From NCBI GenBank assembly GCA_029251525.1, contig JAQXDE010000036.1, forward strand, positions 58,438-122,437: 64,000 nt of DNA, written 5' to 3'. Each line of letters begins with the position of its first letter. The stretch's first letter is position 1. Positions 27,839-37,100 of the stretch are shown here, piece after piece. Origin of the DNA: Saprospiraceae bacterium. Its GTDB lineage: Bacteria; Bacteroidota; Bacteroidia; Chitinophagales; Saprospiraceae. The notes beneath the pieces are model-generated. The model was not told the origin of the DNA. It worked only from the letters and a program-made list of their open reading frames with translations, and made no database searches. A program made the position numbers and the translations under genes.

Positions 27839-28172
27839 TCAATATTTTTTTTTATAGTTCCAATTTTCATCAAATGATTCAAAGTTGATTTTAGTTCGGA
27901 CATCTAATTTTTAAATCTACCAATATTTGGAAAAGATACCATCAACATATTTTTGGTTTGCTTTTGCATGTCTAACTAGTTGAAATATTCATTTGCCAAT
28001 ACTTACCAAAAATAAGACCTACTCGCGTTCTTTTCATTTTAGAAATAATTCAAAAATATTCATCTCGAAGTTTTTTGCTCCAAGGAATGATGGTTGTAAA
28101 TCCACGAAATCCTTCATCAACGATAGTTATTTTTGAATAAAATTTTTGTTTTAAATAAAGTCCGTTAATTTA
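27839..28172 (-). pseudogene. Possible degraded gene fragments
   Basis: On the minus strand, the frame starting after a stop at 28170-28172 reads GLYLKQKFYSKITIVDEGFR and GFTTIIPWSKKLRDEYF. It is interrupted by a TGA (28050-28052) and continues as MKRTRVGLIFGKYWQMNI to 27972. Another frame further on reads KLDVRTKINFESFDENWNYK. These look like pieces of one decayed protein gene, but no family is recognised, and chance cannot be excluded in AT-rich DNA. Confidence 0.25.
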
Positions 28173-28234
28173 GCAAGAGATGTTTTAATTGACTAAAATA
28201 AATAACTAGAATTTTATTTAAATAAAAAACAGAA

Positions 28235-29698
28235 ATGAAAAAAAATAAAAAATCAACTTCACGTAGGACATTTCTTAAAGCTGGTGCTTTGGCAAGTGGT
28301 TCCTTTTTTGTTGTTCCTAGGCATGTCTTGGGAAAGGGATTTATAGCTCCTAGTGATCGATTAAATCTAGCAGCAATTGGTGCTGGTGGAAAAGGATTTG
28401 GGGATATTAGAAATGCTTCTGATAATGGTGCCAATAATGTTGTTGCACTATCTGACGTAGACTCTAAAGCAGCCGGGCGGTCAAGAACGGCTTTTCCAGA
28501 TGCCAAATTTTTCAAAGACTTTCGAGTCATGCTTGAAAAAATGGATAAAGATATTGATGCCGTAACAGTTTCTACACCAGATCATGTTCATGGAGTTGCA
28601 GCAATGGCGGCGATGTCATTGGGTAAACATGTATATGTGCAAAAACCATTGACCCATAATATTTATGAAGCAAGACAGTTAACCGAAGCTGCACGAAAAT
28701 ATAAATTGGTAACGCAGATGGGGAATCAAGGTGCTTCTCATCCAGGGCAAGTGCAAATGAAGAATTGGTTTGATCAGGGATTGATTGGAAAAGTACATAC
28801 AGTAGAGGTATGGACAAATCGTCCAGTTTGGCCACAAGGAATTCCGGTTCCTACAGATAAAAATGAATTGCCAGAACATCTAAGTAAAGAGGATTGGAAT
28901 TTATATATTGGTCCAGCAAAGTATGTAGATTATCATCCATTGTACTATCATTTCAAATGGAGAGGTTGGTGGAATTTTGGAACTGGTGCCTTAGGAGATA
29001 TGGGATGTCATATTATAGACACTCCATTTCGAGTATTGGAATTAGGTTATCCGACGGAAGTGGAAGGTAGCGTAGGAGCAATTTATAAACGAGATTGGAA
29101 CCCTGAGTATGTTCCGGAGGGCTGCCCTCCCTCGTCAAGAGTTCAAATTAATTTTCCTAAATCTACAGTGAATGATTCGCCTGTAAAAATGATCTGGTCT
29201 GATGGTGGACTCAGGCCATTTCATCCAGACTTGATTCCTGCAAATGATGATATAGGAGGAAAAGGAAGTAAAAATGGTATTATCATGATAGGAGATAAAG
29301 GAGTGATTACATCTGATGTTTACGGTGCTAAACCAAGGTTATATCGAAAAGGAGAGGAGGTGATGAGGATGCCAGAGGGATTTGATGGAGGCAATAAATA
29401 CCTAGATTACCCAGAAATGGGTCATCAAAAATCATGGACGGAAGCTTGCAAGGCTGGTTTTAAAAGTAAGGAACATTTGAAATTGACCTCTTCGTTTGAC
29501 TATGCTGGGCCATTGACAGAAACGGTTTTGATGGGAAATCTAGCAATAAGAAGCTATACTTTGGCGAAAGCGAGATTAGACGGAGGAAGGGACTTCCCTG
29601 GAAGAAAAAAATTATTGTGGGATGGTAAGAATATGAAGGTGACGAATTTTGATGAAGCAAATCAGTTTGTGAGTAGGGAGTATCGGGAAGGGTGGTAG
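28235..29698 (+). CDS. Tat-exported Gfo/Idh/MocA family oxidoreductase
   Basis: A 487-residue NAD(P)-dependent sugar oxidoreductase-like protein. The Tat signal has the twin arginines TSRRTFLKAGALASGSFF, so the protein is exported folded with its cofactor. A Rossmann fold starts at about 46 (LNLAAIGAGGKGFGD). The family motif near residue 134 reads VYVQKPLTHN, with Gln in place of the usual Glu of EKP, as is common in exported members. The C-terminal alpha/beta domain contains WWNFGTGALGDMGCHIIDTP, typical of the large Bacteroidota and Planctomycetes group. It is monocistronic. A role in oxidation or isomerisation of a periplasmic glycoside is inferred; substrate unknown. Confidence 0.9.
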   Translation: MKKNKKSTSRRTFLKAGALASGSFFVVPRHVLGKGFIAPSDRLNLAAIGAGGKGFGDIRNASDNGANNVVALSDVDSKAAGRSRTAFPDAKFFKDFRVMLEKMDKDIDAVTVSTPDHVHGVAAMAAMSLGKHVYVQKPLTHNIYEARQLTEAARKYKLVTQMGNQGASHPGQVQMKNWFDQGLIGKVHTVEVWTNRPVWPQGIPVPTDKNELPEHLSKEDWNLYIGPAKYVDYHPLYYHFKWRGWWNFGTGALGDMGCHIIDTPFRVLELGYPTEVEGSVGAIYKRDWNPEYVPEGCPPSSRVQINFPKSTVNDSPVKMIWSDGGLRPFHPDLIPANDDIGGKGSKNGIIMIGDKGVITSDVYGAKPRLYRKGEEVMRMPEGFDGGNKYLDYPEMGHQKSWTEACKAGFKSKEHLKLTSSFDYAGPLTETVLMGNLAIRSYTLAKARLDGGRDFPGRKKLLWDGKNMKVTNFDEANQFVSREYREGW

Positions 29699-29733
29699 TT
29701 CGTTTATAGATTATAGGTGAATCTTATTTGTCG

Positions 29734-29826
29734 TCAACGCCAGCTCTATAGATTTTGTTTACCAAGTAGTGATCATATTTTGTATTAGTGGCTAAGAGTA
29801 AATAGTATCTTAAGGGCTAGCGTTGA
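29734..29826. repeat. Imperfect inverted repeat, 11-bp arms
   Basis: TCAACGCCAGC (29734-29744) and GCTAGCGTTGA (29816-29826) are inverted copies with one mismatch, separated by 71 bases, in the gap between the convergent Gfo/Idh/MocA and saccharopine-dehydrogenase-like genes. It may be a long-range stem or a small repeat relic. Confidence 0.4.
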
Positions 29827-29955
29827 AAACGATTTTATTCTGGTTAACTCAGCGGAAGAATTTTCTTTATTTTATTTTTGAGAGTTAAACCCTATGCTAA
29901 AACCAACAATAGATCCGCTATTTTGCTGTTGATTAACTTCGACGAAAATTCCTTG

Positions 29956-31329
29956 CTATCCATTTACACCTCCCGCTGAATTATAACCAAGATACTCAAC
30001 TTCTTCTTCTTTAAAGTGAATACCGTGGTCTTCTAATTCTTTCAAAATAGGTGCATATACTTCTTTACTAATTGGTCTTTGTACACCTGGTGTTGTTATT
30101 TTTTTATTGAGAATCATAAGCGCTGCCATAGCTACTGGGAGACCAACTGTTGCTGCCATTGCGGTGAAAGTTTGATCTTCTCCAATTAAAACCATTTTAC
30201 TGTCAATCTGGTATTTTTGTTCATTTAGTTCATAACCAAATTTATGATACATAACGATCATATCCTTATCATCAGGTTTCAAAGTCCAATTATCCTCCAA
30301 TATTCTTTGGAGGGCTTGAGCTGGAGTAGCATTTTTTAAACCGATCTTTTTATTTTTGTTAAAAATATCTAACTCTATTAGTTTATCCCACATTAAATCA
30401 TCTTGGTCAATTTTCAAGGCATGTCTCAATTTTAACTCAACAGAGTCAGTTGGAGAATAAGTAAGAAAAAGATTGATAAAATCTCTATAGCTCAGATTTT
30501 CAGAGTTATCAATTTTATAAGAATCATCCGTTAATCCCAGTTGGACAAACATATTCCAAGCCTTACTAAATCCAATTCGACGCATCGTTCCTCGATATAG
30601 TGTAAGGATGTCTTTTAATCCATATATACTGCGGTATTTTAGTGAGTTTCTGTTGGCTAAAGCTTCAAAACGACCATATCCTTCGACATCTAAAAACTCT
30701 GTTCTTCTGAAAAGTCGATGGTATGGAATATATTTTTTTGTTCCCTCTTGGAGAAACTCAGCTGCTCCTCCTTGTCCAGCAAGTACCACATTTCTTGGAT
30801 TCCAGGTAAATTTGTAGCGCCATAGGTTATCATCACTTTCAGGGGCGACTAGGCCACCAGTAAAAGACTCAAACATCAACATTTTTCCTCCTGCTTGTCG
30901 TATACGATCTATGACTTGCATTGCACTCATATGATCGATTCCGGGATCAACTCCAATTTCATTCATAAAAACTAAGCCGTTTGCTTTGACATCTTTATCT
31001 AAAGCTTGCATTTCATCACTGACATAAGAAGCCGTGACTAAATGTTTCTTATATAAAATACAGTCCTTTGCTGCCTCAATATGGAATCGAGCTGGTAGCA
31101 TGGAAATCACAAGGTCAGCTGACTCAATAGCTGCTCTTCTTCTCGGAGTATCGAAAACGTCCAATTTAATACCTTTTGCATTTGGATGCCCTTGAGTAAA
31201 TTTTTGGGCACTTTCTTCAGACAGGTCACCAATAGTGATGAAAAGATCTTCATCTTTAGATTTATCTAGTAAGTATTTTATTAAAGAGCAAGCAGAGCGT
31301 CCTGCCCCAATAATCAATATGTTCTTCAT
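29956..31329 (-). CDS. Saccharopine dehydrogenase-like NAD(P)-binding protein
   Basis: A 457-residue cytoplasmic enzyme of the saccharopine dehydrogenase (lysine biosynthesis/degradation) family. The Rossmann motif begins at the chosen start (MKNILIIGAGRSACSLIKYL). Family motifs follow: ADLVISMLPARFH near 70, EIGVDPGIDHMSAMQVID near 125, and ESFTGGLVAPESDDNLWRYK near 155. A longer frame begins at 31368, but a TACATTTG promoter lies at 31356-31363 and the Rossmann strand should be N-terminal, so the ATG at 31329 is preferred. It probably catalyses reversible oxidative cleavage of saccharopine or a similar opine; direction is unknown. Confidence 0.88.
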   Translation of the reverse strand: MKNILIIGAGRSACSLIKYLLDKSKDEDLFITIGDLSEESAQKFTQGHPNAKGIKLDVFDTPRRRAAIESADLVISMLPARFHIEAAKDCILYKKHLVTASYVSDEMQALDKDVKANGLVFMNEIGVDPGIDHMSAMQVIDRIRQAGGKMLMFESFTGGLVAPESDDNLWRYKFTWNPRNVVLAGQGGAAEFLQEGTKKYIPYHRLFRRTEFLDVEGYGRFEALANRNSLKYRSIYGLKDILTLYRGTMRRIGFSKAWNMFVQLGLTDDSYKIDNSENLSYRDFINLFLTYSPTDSVELKLRHALKIDQDDLMWDKLIELDIFNKNKKIGLKNATPAQALQRILEDNWTLKPDDKDMIVMYHKFGYELNEQKYQIDSKMVLIGEDQTFTAMAATVGLPVAMAALMILNKKITTPGVQRPISKEVYAPILKELEDHGIHFKEEEVEYLGYNSAGGVNG

Positions 31330-31874
31330 TTCTATTAATATAGTTTTAAATTTGACAAATGTAGTCAAGGGAATTGGTAACTGTGAATAATTTAAAGCTT
31401 TAAAAGCTAAAAATAATTATAAAAACTGGAATTTTTACTCTGTAGTGGTCTCAAGTATTCACCTAGGTTTTATTTTTCATCCTAAAGAAATAAAAAAGTA
31501 AGCTCTATTATTATTTACCATTTCTTAGTACTTTTTACAAAGAAATACCATCCAATTTTTTCAGATTAGTTTTCAGTTCGCGTTTATGATCAATTAGATA
31601 TAGATACATTTATTCTAAATCCTATTTGATCTAATCTAATGGATTCCATATTTTTCTTAATTTGGGGAATTAAAGATTAAATATATTTTTATTGCTACTA
31701 ATGGTTTATTTCTTTGGTAAATAGGAATAGGAAAATGAATAACTTTCTCCAGAATTTTCCAAGTATGATACTGCTCTCATCCTAGTATGGAAACAGTCTC
31801 ATTTAAGACAAAGTTAGAGTGGTTGGGAATAACCAATATTTTTTGATCGCGACATTTAAATTAAATTAATATTT
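31330..31874. other. Divergent intergenic region, one promoter seen
   Basis: About 545 bp between the saccharopine-dehydrogenase-like and nuclease-family genes. Apart from the TACATTTG promoter element on the minus strand at 31356-31363, no gene, repeat or strong structure was recognised. Confidence 0.5.
31356..31363 (-). promoter_or_regulatory. Bacteroidota-type -7 element TACATTTG (minus strand)
   Basis: Read on the minus strand, TACATTTG matches TAnnTTTG exactly and lies 26 bases upstream of the preferred ATG at 31329. It implies a leader of about 20 bases and argues against translation starting at 31368. Confidence 0.5.
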
Positions 31875-33614
31875 ATGAAATATCTTTCTTTATCACTTTT
31901 ATTCATTTCAATTGTTGGCTATTCACAAAACCGGATTCTAGTTGATGGAATATTCGATGAATGGTCTGACCATCCTGTAATATATTCTGATGCTGCAGGA
32001 GATGGTGGGTTTTTAGGAGTAGACTTTGGAGAATTACAAATTTTTAATGACGATGAATTTATCTTTTTTTTACTAGAAATAGGTAGTGAAATTAATCTTC
32101 AAGACTTGAATAAAATCTCCATATTTCTTGATACAGATAATAATTCTAATACAGGATTTTCTATAAATGGAATAGGTGCAGAATTGGTTTATTCTTTTGG
32201 AGAACGATCTGGATTATTTTATTATGCAAACGGATCTTCAGAAATATTTCACAGTAATATTGGTTTGGTGAGCGCACCAACTGTTTCCTCTGATCAATTT
32301 GAAATTGCAATCAAAAGAGATATTTCTATTTTTGGAAATCCATTGTTTTTAGGTGACAGCGTAAGTGTTGTATTTCAAGATAATACCACCAACGGAGATT
32401 TTTTGCCTGACATAAATGAGGCGATCACTTATACTTTCTCAAATGATGTTTTAGCATCACTTCCAGATTATTCTATTCAGAAAATTAATGAATCTGATTT
32501 AAGGATTCTTTCTTACAACGTTTTGTCAAACGGACTTTTTGATGCAGCCAGGGTGCCAGCTTTTACTAGGTTATTTCAAGCAATACGACCTGATATTATT
32601 GGATTTCAAGAAATATATTCTTTTTCGTCGGCACAAGTTGCTGATCAGATTGAGTCAATGTTACCATCTGTCGCAGGAGAGGAATGGTATCATTCCAAAG
32701 TAGAACCAGATTGTCATGCAATAAGTAAGTATCCTATTGTGCAAAGTGCTAGTATTCAAGGTACAGGAAATGGTGCATTTTTGATTGATGGACCTAATAC
32801 TGAAACAGATTTATTTTTGATTGTTGCACATCCTCCATGTTGTGCCAATAATATAGGTAGGCAAATCGAGATAGATTTGATGATGAAATTTTTAAGGGAT
32901 GCTAAGGAGGGAATAGGACCAATTCCTTTAGAGGCGAATACACCGATTGTAATCGTTGGAGATATGAATTTAGTTGGCTTCAATGAACAATTGGAAACAT
33001 TATTGACAGGAGATATTTTTGATGAGGTTACTCATGGGGTAGATTTTAACCCTGACTGGGATGGCAACGCCCTATTGGATAGTCGACCTTATATTCCTGG
33101 TTTACCATTATCATATACTTGGTACAGTGAGGAGAGTGATTTTAGTCCAGGAAAGTTAGATTATATTATTTACAGTGGATCAAATTTAATTTTACAAAAT
33201 AGTTATTCCTTGTTTACACCAAGTCTTCCATTTGATAGTTTAAATGCTTTTAATCTTTTAGTAAATGATGCAGTGGAGGCTTCTGATCATTTGCCAGTTG
33301 TTGCAGATTTTGAAATTAAAAATTCAACTGCGATAAAGAACTCACTTATAAAACAGGATTTTGGAATATTAAAAATTTATCCAAATCCTTCTTATGGACT
33401 AACAGAAATTTTAATTAATATTCCCCAAAAGGATTTTATCATCATTCAATTGATGGATCAAAAGGGGAGAGAGATTAGTATTTTGAACCAAGAAGAACTT
33501 AATAATGGAGAACACAAGATTCAATTTGACAGTTCTGTCTTTGCTTCTGGTATTTATTTTATTCAAATAAAGACTACTGATTTTACTGATGTAAAAAAAC
33601 TTATTATTGATTAA
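31875..33614 (+). CDS. Secreted endonuclease/exonuclease/phosphatase-family protein with T9SS domain
   Basis: A 579-residue secreted protein. The signal peptide ends near residue 17 (SIVGYSQ). A beta-rich N-terminal domain covers about 20-190 (ILVDGIFDEWSDH), similar to CBM9-like DOMON folds. The EEP domain covers about 205-475, with the metal and catalytic motifs LRILSYNVLSNG, IIGFQEI, IVIVGDMNLVG and ASDHLPVVADF all in place. The final 80 residues are a T9SS sorting domain (IYPNPSYGLTEILI, FASGIYFIQIKT). It probably hydrolyses extracellular DNA/RNA or phosphoesters such as sphingomyelin-type substrates; the fold does not distinguish them. Confidence 0.9.
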   Translation: MKYLSLSLLFISIVGYSQNRILVDGIFDEWSDHPVIYSDAAGDGGFLGVDFGELQIFNDDEFIFFLLEIGSEINLQDLNKISIFLDTDNNSNTGFSINGIGAELVYSFGERSGLFYYANGSSEIFHSNIGLVSAPTVSSDQFEIAIKRDISIFGNPLFLGDSVSVVFQDNTTNGDFLPDINEAITYTFSNDVLASLPDYSIQKINESDLRILSYNVLSNGLFDAARVPAFTRLFQAIRPDIIGFQEIYSFSSAQVADQIESMLPSVAGEEWYHSKVEPDCHAISKYPIVQSASIQGTGNGAFLIDGPNTETDLFLIVAHPPCCANNIGRQIEIDLMMKFLRDAKEGIGPIPLEANTPIVIVGDMNLVGFNEQLETLLTGDIFDEVTHGVDFNPDWDGNALLDSRPYIPGLPLSYTWYSEESDFSPGKLDYIIYSGSNLILQNSYSLFTPSLPFDSLNAFNLLVNDAVEASDHLPVVADFEIKNSTAIKNSLIKQDFGILKIYPNPSYGLTEILINIPQKDFIIIQLMDQKGREISILNQEELNNGEHKIQFDSSVFASGIYFIQIKTTDFTDVKKLIID

Positions 33615-33746
33615 TTTACATTAATTTATAAAAGTAAGTGTCTCCTGATTTTTACTGTAAAGGTTACTATAAGATATCCGATATTCAAATTGAAAAAACT
33701 AGAGGACTGTCATAATTGAAAGATAAAGCATTGTTTGTATTAAAAC

Positions 33747-33777
33747 GTCCGTTTTCAACTAACATATGTCCGTTTTC
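33747..33777. promoter_or_regulatory. Two direct repeats with 21-bp period, operator-like
   Basis: GTCCGTTTTC occurs twice, 21 bp apart, i.e. two helical turns, the spacing used by AraC-type activators that bind as tandem subunits. The AraC-containing hybrid regulator gene starts about 400 bp downstream. Binding is inferred only. Confidence 0.3.
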
Positions 33778-33916
33778 GACAGTTAGATGAGTTAAATACA
33801 GAATATATTTGAGGGATAATACTTCAAAAAACCAAATTGGCTATTCCAATGGGGGGCTTAAGCAAGAAATAATAAAATAAACACCTCACATTATTTTTGT
33901 TGCGCGTTCCAATCGC

Positions 33917-33950
33917 AATGCTGGTTATCATAACTTTGGTAACCAGCATT
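33917..33950. terminator. 11-bp hairpin upstream of the hybrid regulator gene
   Basis: AATGCTGGTTA at 33917-33927 pairs perfectly with 33940-33950 around a 12-base loop. No T run follows on either strand, so termination is uncertain. Confidence 0.35.
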
Positions 33951-34177
33951 CCATAAGCTTTTGATAAGAATCATTTATAATCACCTGTTGAAAAATATGT
34001 CTAAAAATACCTTTACCTAATATCAACCTGAAAATACGGTTTATTTTTTAGTAATTGTATCAAGAAATCCTACTATATTAAAGAATCATAGCTTATTCAT
34101 ATTTCCACTCTTGAGAAATAATCTTATTTTTACGGCTAATAAATTTTTACTCACAGTAAATTTAAATTATCTCCATA

Positions 34178-37100
34178 TTGAAGAAACTTAGTCTAATACT
34201 AATTTTTGTATTAGCTCCTTTTCTTGGTTTATTTGCCCAAGAAATAGGCTTCTATCCACTTATTGAAAATTATAGTTACCAATCCTATAATGCGGGTACT
34301 GCTAATTGGAGTATTATTGAAGATGATCGAGGGATTATGTACTTCTCCAATAATAGAGGCATCTTGGAATATGATGGTCAAAATTGGGAATTGATTGAGT
34401 CTCCAAAACAACAGGTTGCACGGTCACTTGCCAAAGATGAAAAAGGAGTGATTTATGTTGGCTTTGTTGGTGACATTGGTTTTCTAAAATCTGATACAAA
34501 GGGCAAGACTATCTTTAGTTCTTTAAAATCAAAACTCCCAATAGAACATCAAGTATTTAAAGAAGTATGGAATACTTTTTCCCTGAACGAAAAAATATAC
34601 TTTCAAACCAAATCTAAATTATTTAGATGGGATGGAAGAGAAATGAAAGTCTTGGCTAGTGAAGCGTACTTTCAACGATCAAGTATTATTGATGGGAAAT
34701 TCTTCATTGGGGTGTGGGATGTAGGATTATGTATTCTTGATGAAGATCGCTTTGAGCTGGCGGTTATCCAACCAGAATTTGCAAAAAAAAATATTTACGT
34801 AATCCAGTCATATTCCAATGATACTTTGCTTGTTGGAACACAAAAACAAGGTATTTACTTATGTGATTCAAAAAGCGTCCAGCCTTTTATTACTGAGGCT
34901 GACCACTTAATTAAAAATCAATTATATTCTCCTGGAATTCGAATAAAGGAGGATCAGTATCTACTAAATACCTTGGGTAATGGTGCCATCTTAATCAATA
35001 AAAAAGGAAAAATTCTACAACATTTTTCAATAGATATTGGTCTTCAAGACAATGCCGTTAATTACACGTATCTCGATTCAAAAGGTATTCTTTGGTTAGC
35101 TTTATTTAATGGTATTTCCTCAGTTGATTTGGCCTCTCCTTTTAATTATTTGAATCAAGAACTTGGTTTACCTTTTAAGACAACCTATGACCTTGAACAA
35201 CATCAAGGCAAATTATATGCAGGTTCTATTAATGGTCTTTATTCTTTTGATAGAAAGGAAGGTGTTTTTCGTTTTGTAAAAGGTTCGTATTCTTCAATCT
35301 ATCAGCTTTTTAAATTTAAGAATCGGTTGTATGGTGCAGGTTATGGTATGGGATTTTTTGAAGTGGTCAATAATGAAATTCGTTTCGTCAAAAAAAATAC
35401 GAATGATGATTTTAAAGTAACTATGATTCGACAATCTAAATTAGACTCTAATCGTATTTTCTTAGATTGGCAAGAGGGATTGGTAACTTATTATTTTAAT
35501 GAGGATATTAATCAATTTCAAGAAGAATCACGTACTACTAAATTTCATCCAACTTATAAAGGCTTTGAAGTTGATAATGCTGATAGAGTATGGATCATAG
35601 GCAACGAAGGGGCACAGTTAAAAAAACTGGGTACTAAGTCAATCAACGGGCAAGTAGATTTAGATCAATCTCCAATTATTACTTATGATTCTAGCCAAAG
35701 TCTTCTTAAGGATTTGCAATACGTTTTTCAATTAGATGATGGGCTACATTTTCTTGGGAAAAAGGCCTTTAAGTTTAATGAGTCTGAAAATCGATTTGAG
35801 GAAATTACTACTTTCTATAAAGACCTCCATAATAAAAACGCACAATTCTTTTCTTTTCCTATAAAGGATCACCTTGGACGAGTATGGATGCAACTGGGCG
35901 ATGGTATTTTATTAAAAACTGAAGAAGAAGGAACGGAGGTTGTTATTAGTAATCCTTTTTTGCCAATTAAAGATTTTCCCGTTTGGAATATATTGATTGA
36001 TGAAAAAAGCACCTTGGATAAAACTATCGCTTGGTTTAATGGCACTGAGGGAATTATTCGTTATGAAAGTAATCCAATATCTGATGCAGTTAAAATATTC
36101 AATACCCTAATTAGAAAAATAGTCATTAATGAAGACTCCTTATTATATAGTGGAGGGAATATTCCTATTGATCCATTCAAGGTCTATCATGGAGATGGTA
36201 ATCTGACTATCAATTTTGCAGCAACAGGTTATTCTAATACTTCATCCGTTCGGTTTCAAACCAAATTGGAGGGTTTTGATGATAATTGGTCCGAACTAAG
36301 CCCACTTTCCAAAAGATCATTCTTTAATTTACCAATAGGAAAATATACATTTAAAGTCAAGGCCAAGGATATTCTATTGCAAGAAAGTAAAATCGCTACT
36401 TTTACTTTTTCGATAAAACCAAACTGGTGGGAAAGATGGTGGATGAGACTTCTATTTGTATTTGCCTTTGGATTAATGTTATATGGAACTATGAAGTTGG
36501 GAATCAGGAGGAGTACCCAAAAATTAGAGGTACGTCAAAAAGAACTTGAGTTGATTGTAATGCAACGCACAGCTCAGATAGAAAATGATAAATATTTAAT
36601 AGAACAACAAGCTGATGAACTCAAGGAATTGGACAAAATCAAATCAAGGTTTTTCGCAAATATTTCTCATGAATTACGAACACCTCTTACTTTAATTCTT
36701 GGACCACTTTCTTATATTCTTGAAAGTTCAGAGGAATGGAATAAGGTTAAAGTTCAGCAGCAGTTACAAGTTATGCAACGAAATGGGAAGAATCTTTTAC
36801 AACTTATTGAAGAGATTCTAGACCTATCAAAGATGGAGGCTAATAAACTTGAACTGCAGGAAGATCTTACACCACTAGTTCAGTTTTTTCAATATATTTT
36901 CTTTGTATTTGAACCTTTGTTTCAGTCGAAATTAATTAATTATGATTTGAAACTAGGGATTCATCAAAATCTTGAAGTTTTAGTAGATCGTAAAAAATTG
37001 GAAAAAATATTAAACAATTTCCTGAGCAATTCAATAAAATTTACTGGACAAAATGGAAAGATTATATTGGAGGTTAAAGAAACTGAGGAATTGATAAAAG

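Larger units (their letters stand above)
27596..28234. other. Intergenic region with a terminator hairpin and possible gene debris
   Basis: About 640 bp. A 17-bp hairpin at 27634-27676 follows the GH20 gene. Between 27839 and 28172 the minus strand carries protein-like fragments broken by stops. No intact gene or clear promoter for the oxidoreductase was found. Confidence 0.5.
33615..34177. other. Intergenic region with a direct repeat and a hairpin
   Basis: About 560 bp before the hybrid regulator gene. It holds two 10-bp direct repeats GTCCGTTTTC (33747-33756 and 33768-33777) with a 21-bp period, and an 11-bp hairpin (33917-33927 with 33940-33950). No gene is visible, and no good TAnnTTTG promoter was found for the regulator. 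Confidence 0.5.

Noticed and set aside
28165..28530. A 121-codon minus-strand frame at the start of the Gfo/Idh/MocA gene
   Set aside because: It is antisense to the Tat signal and Rossmann fold of that gene and shows no motif.
31330..31368. Extended start of the saccharopine-dehydrogenase-like gene
   Set aside because: It overlaps a TACATTTG promoter element and would put 13 residues in front of a Rossmann strand that is normally N-terminal.
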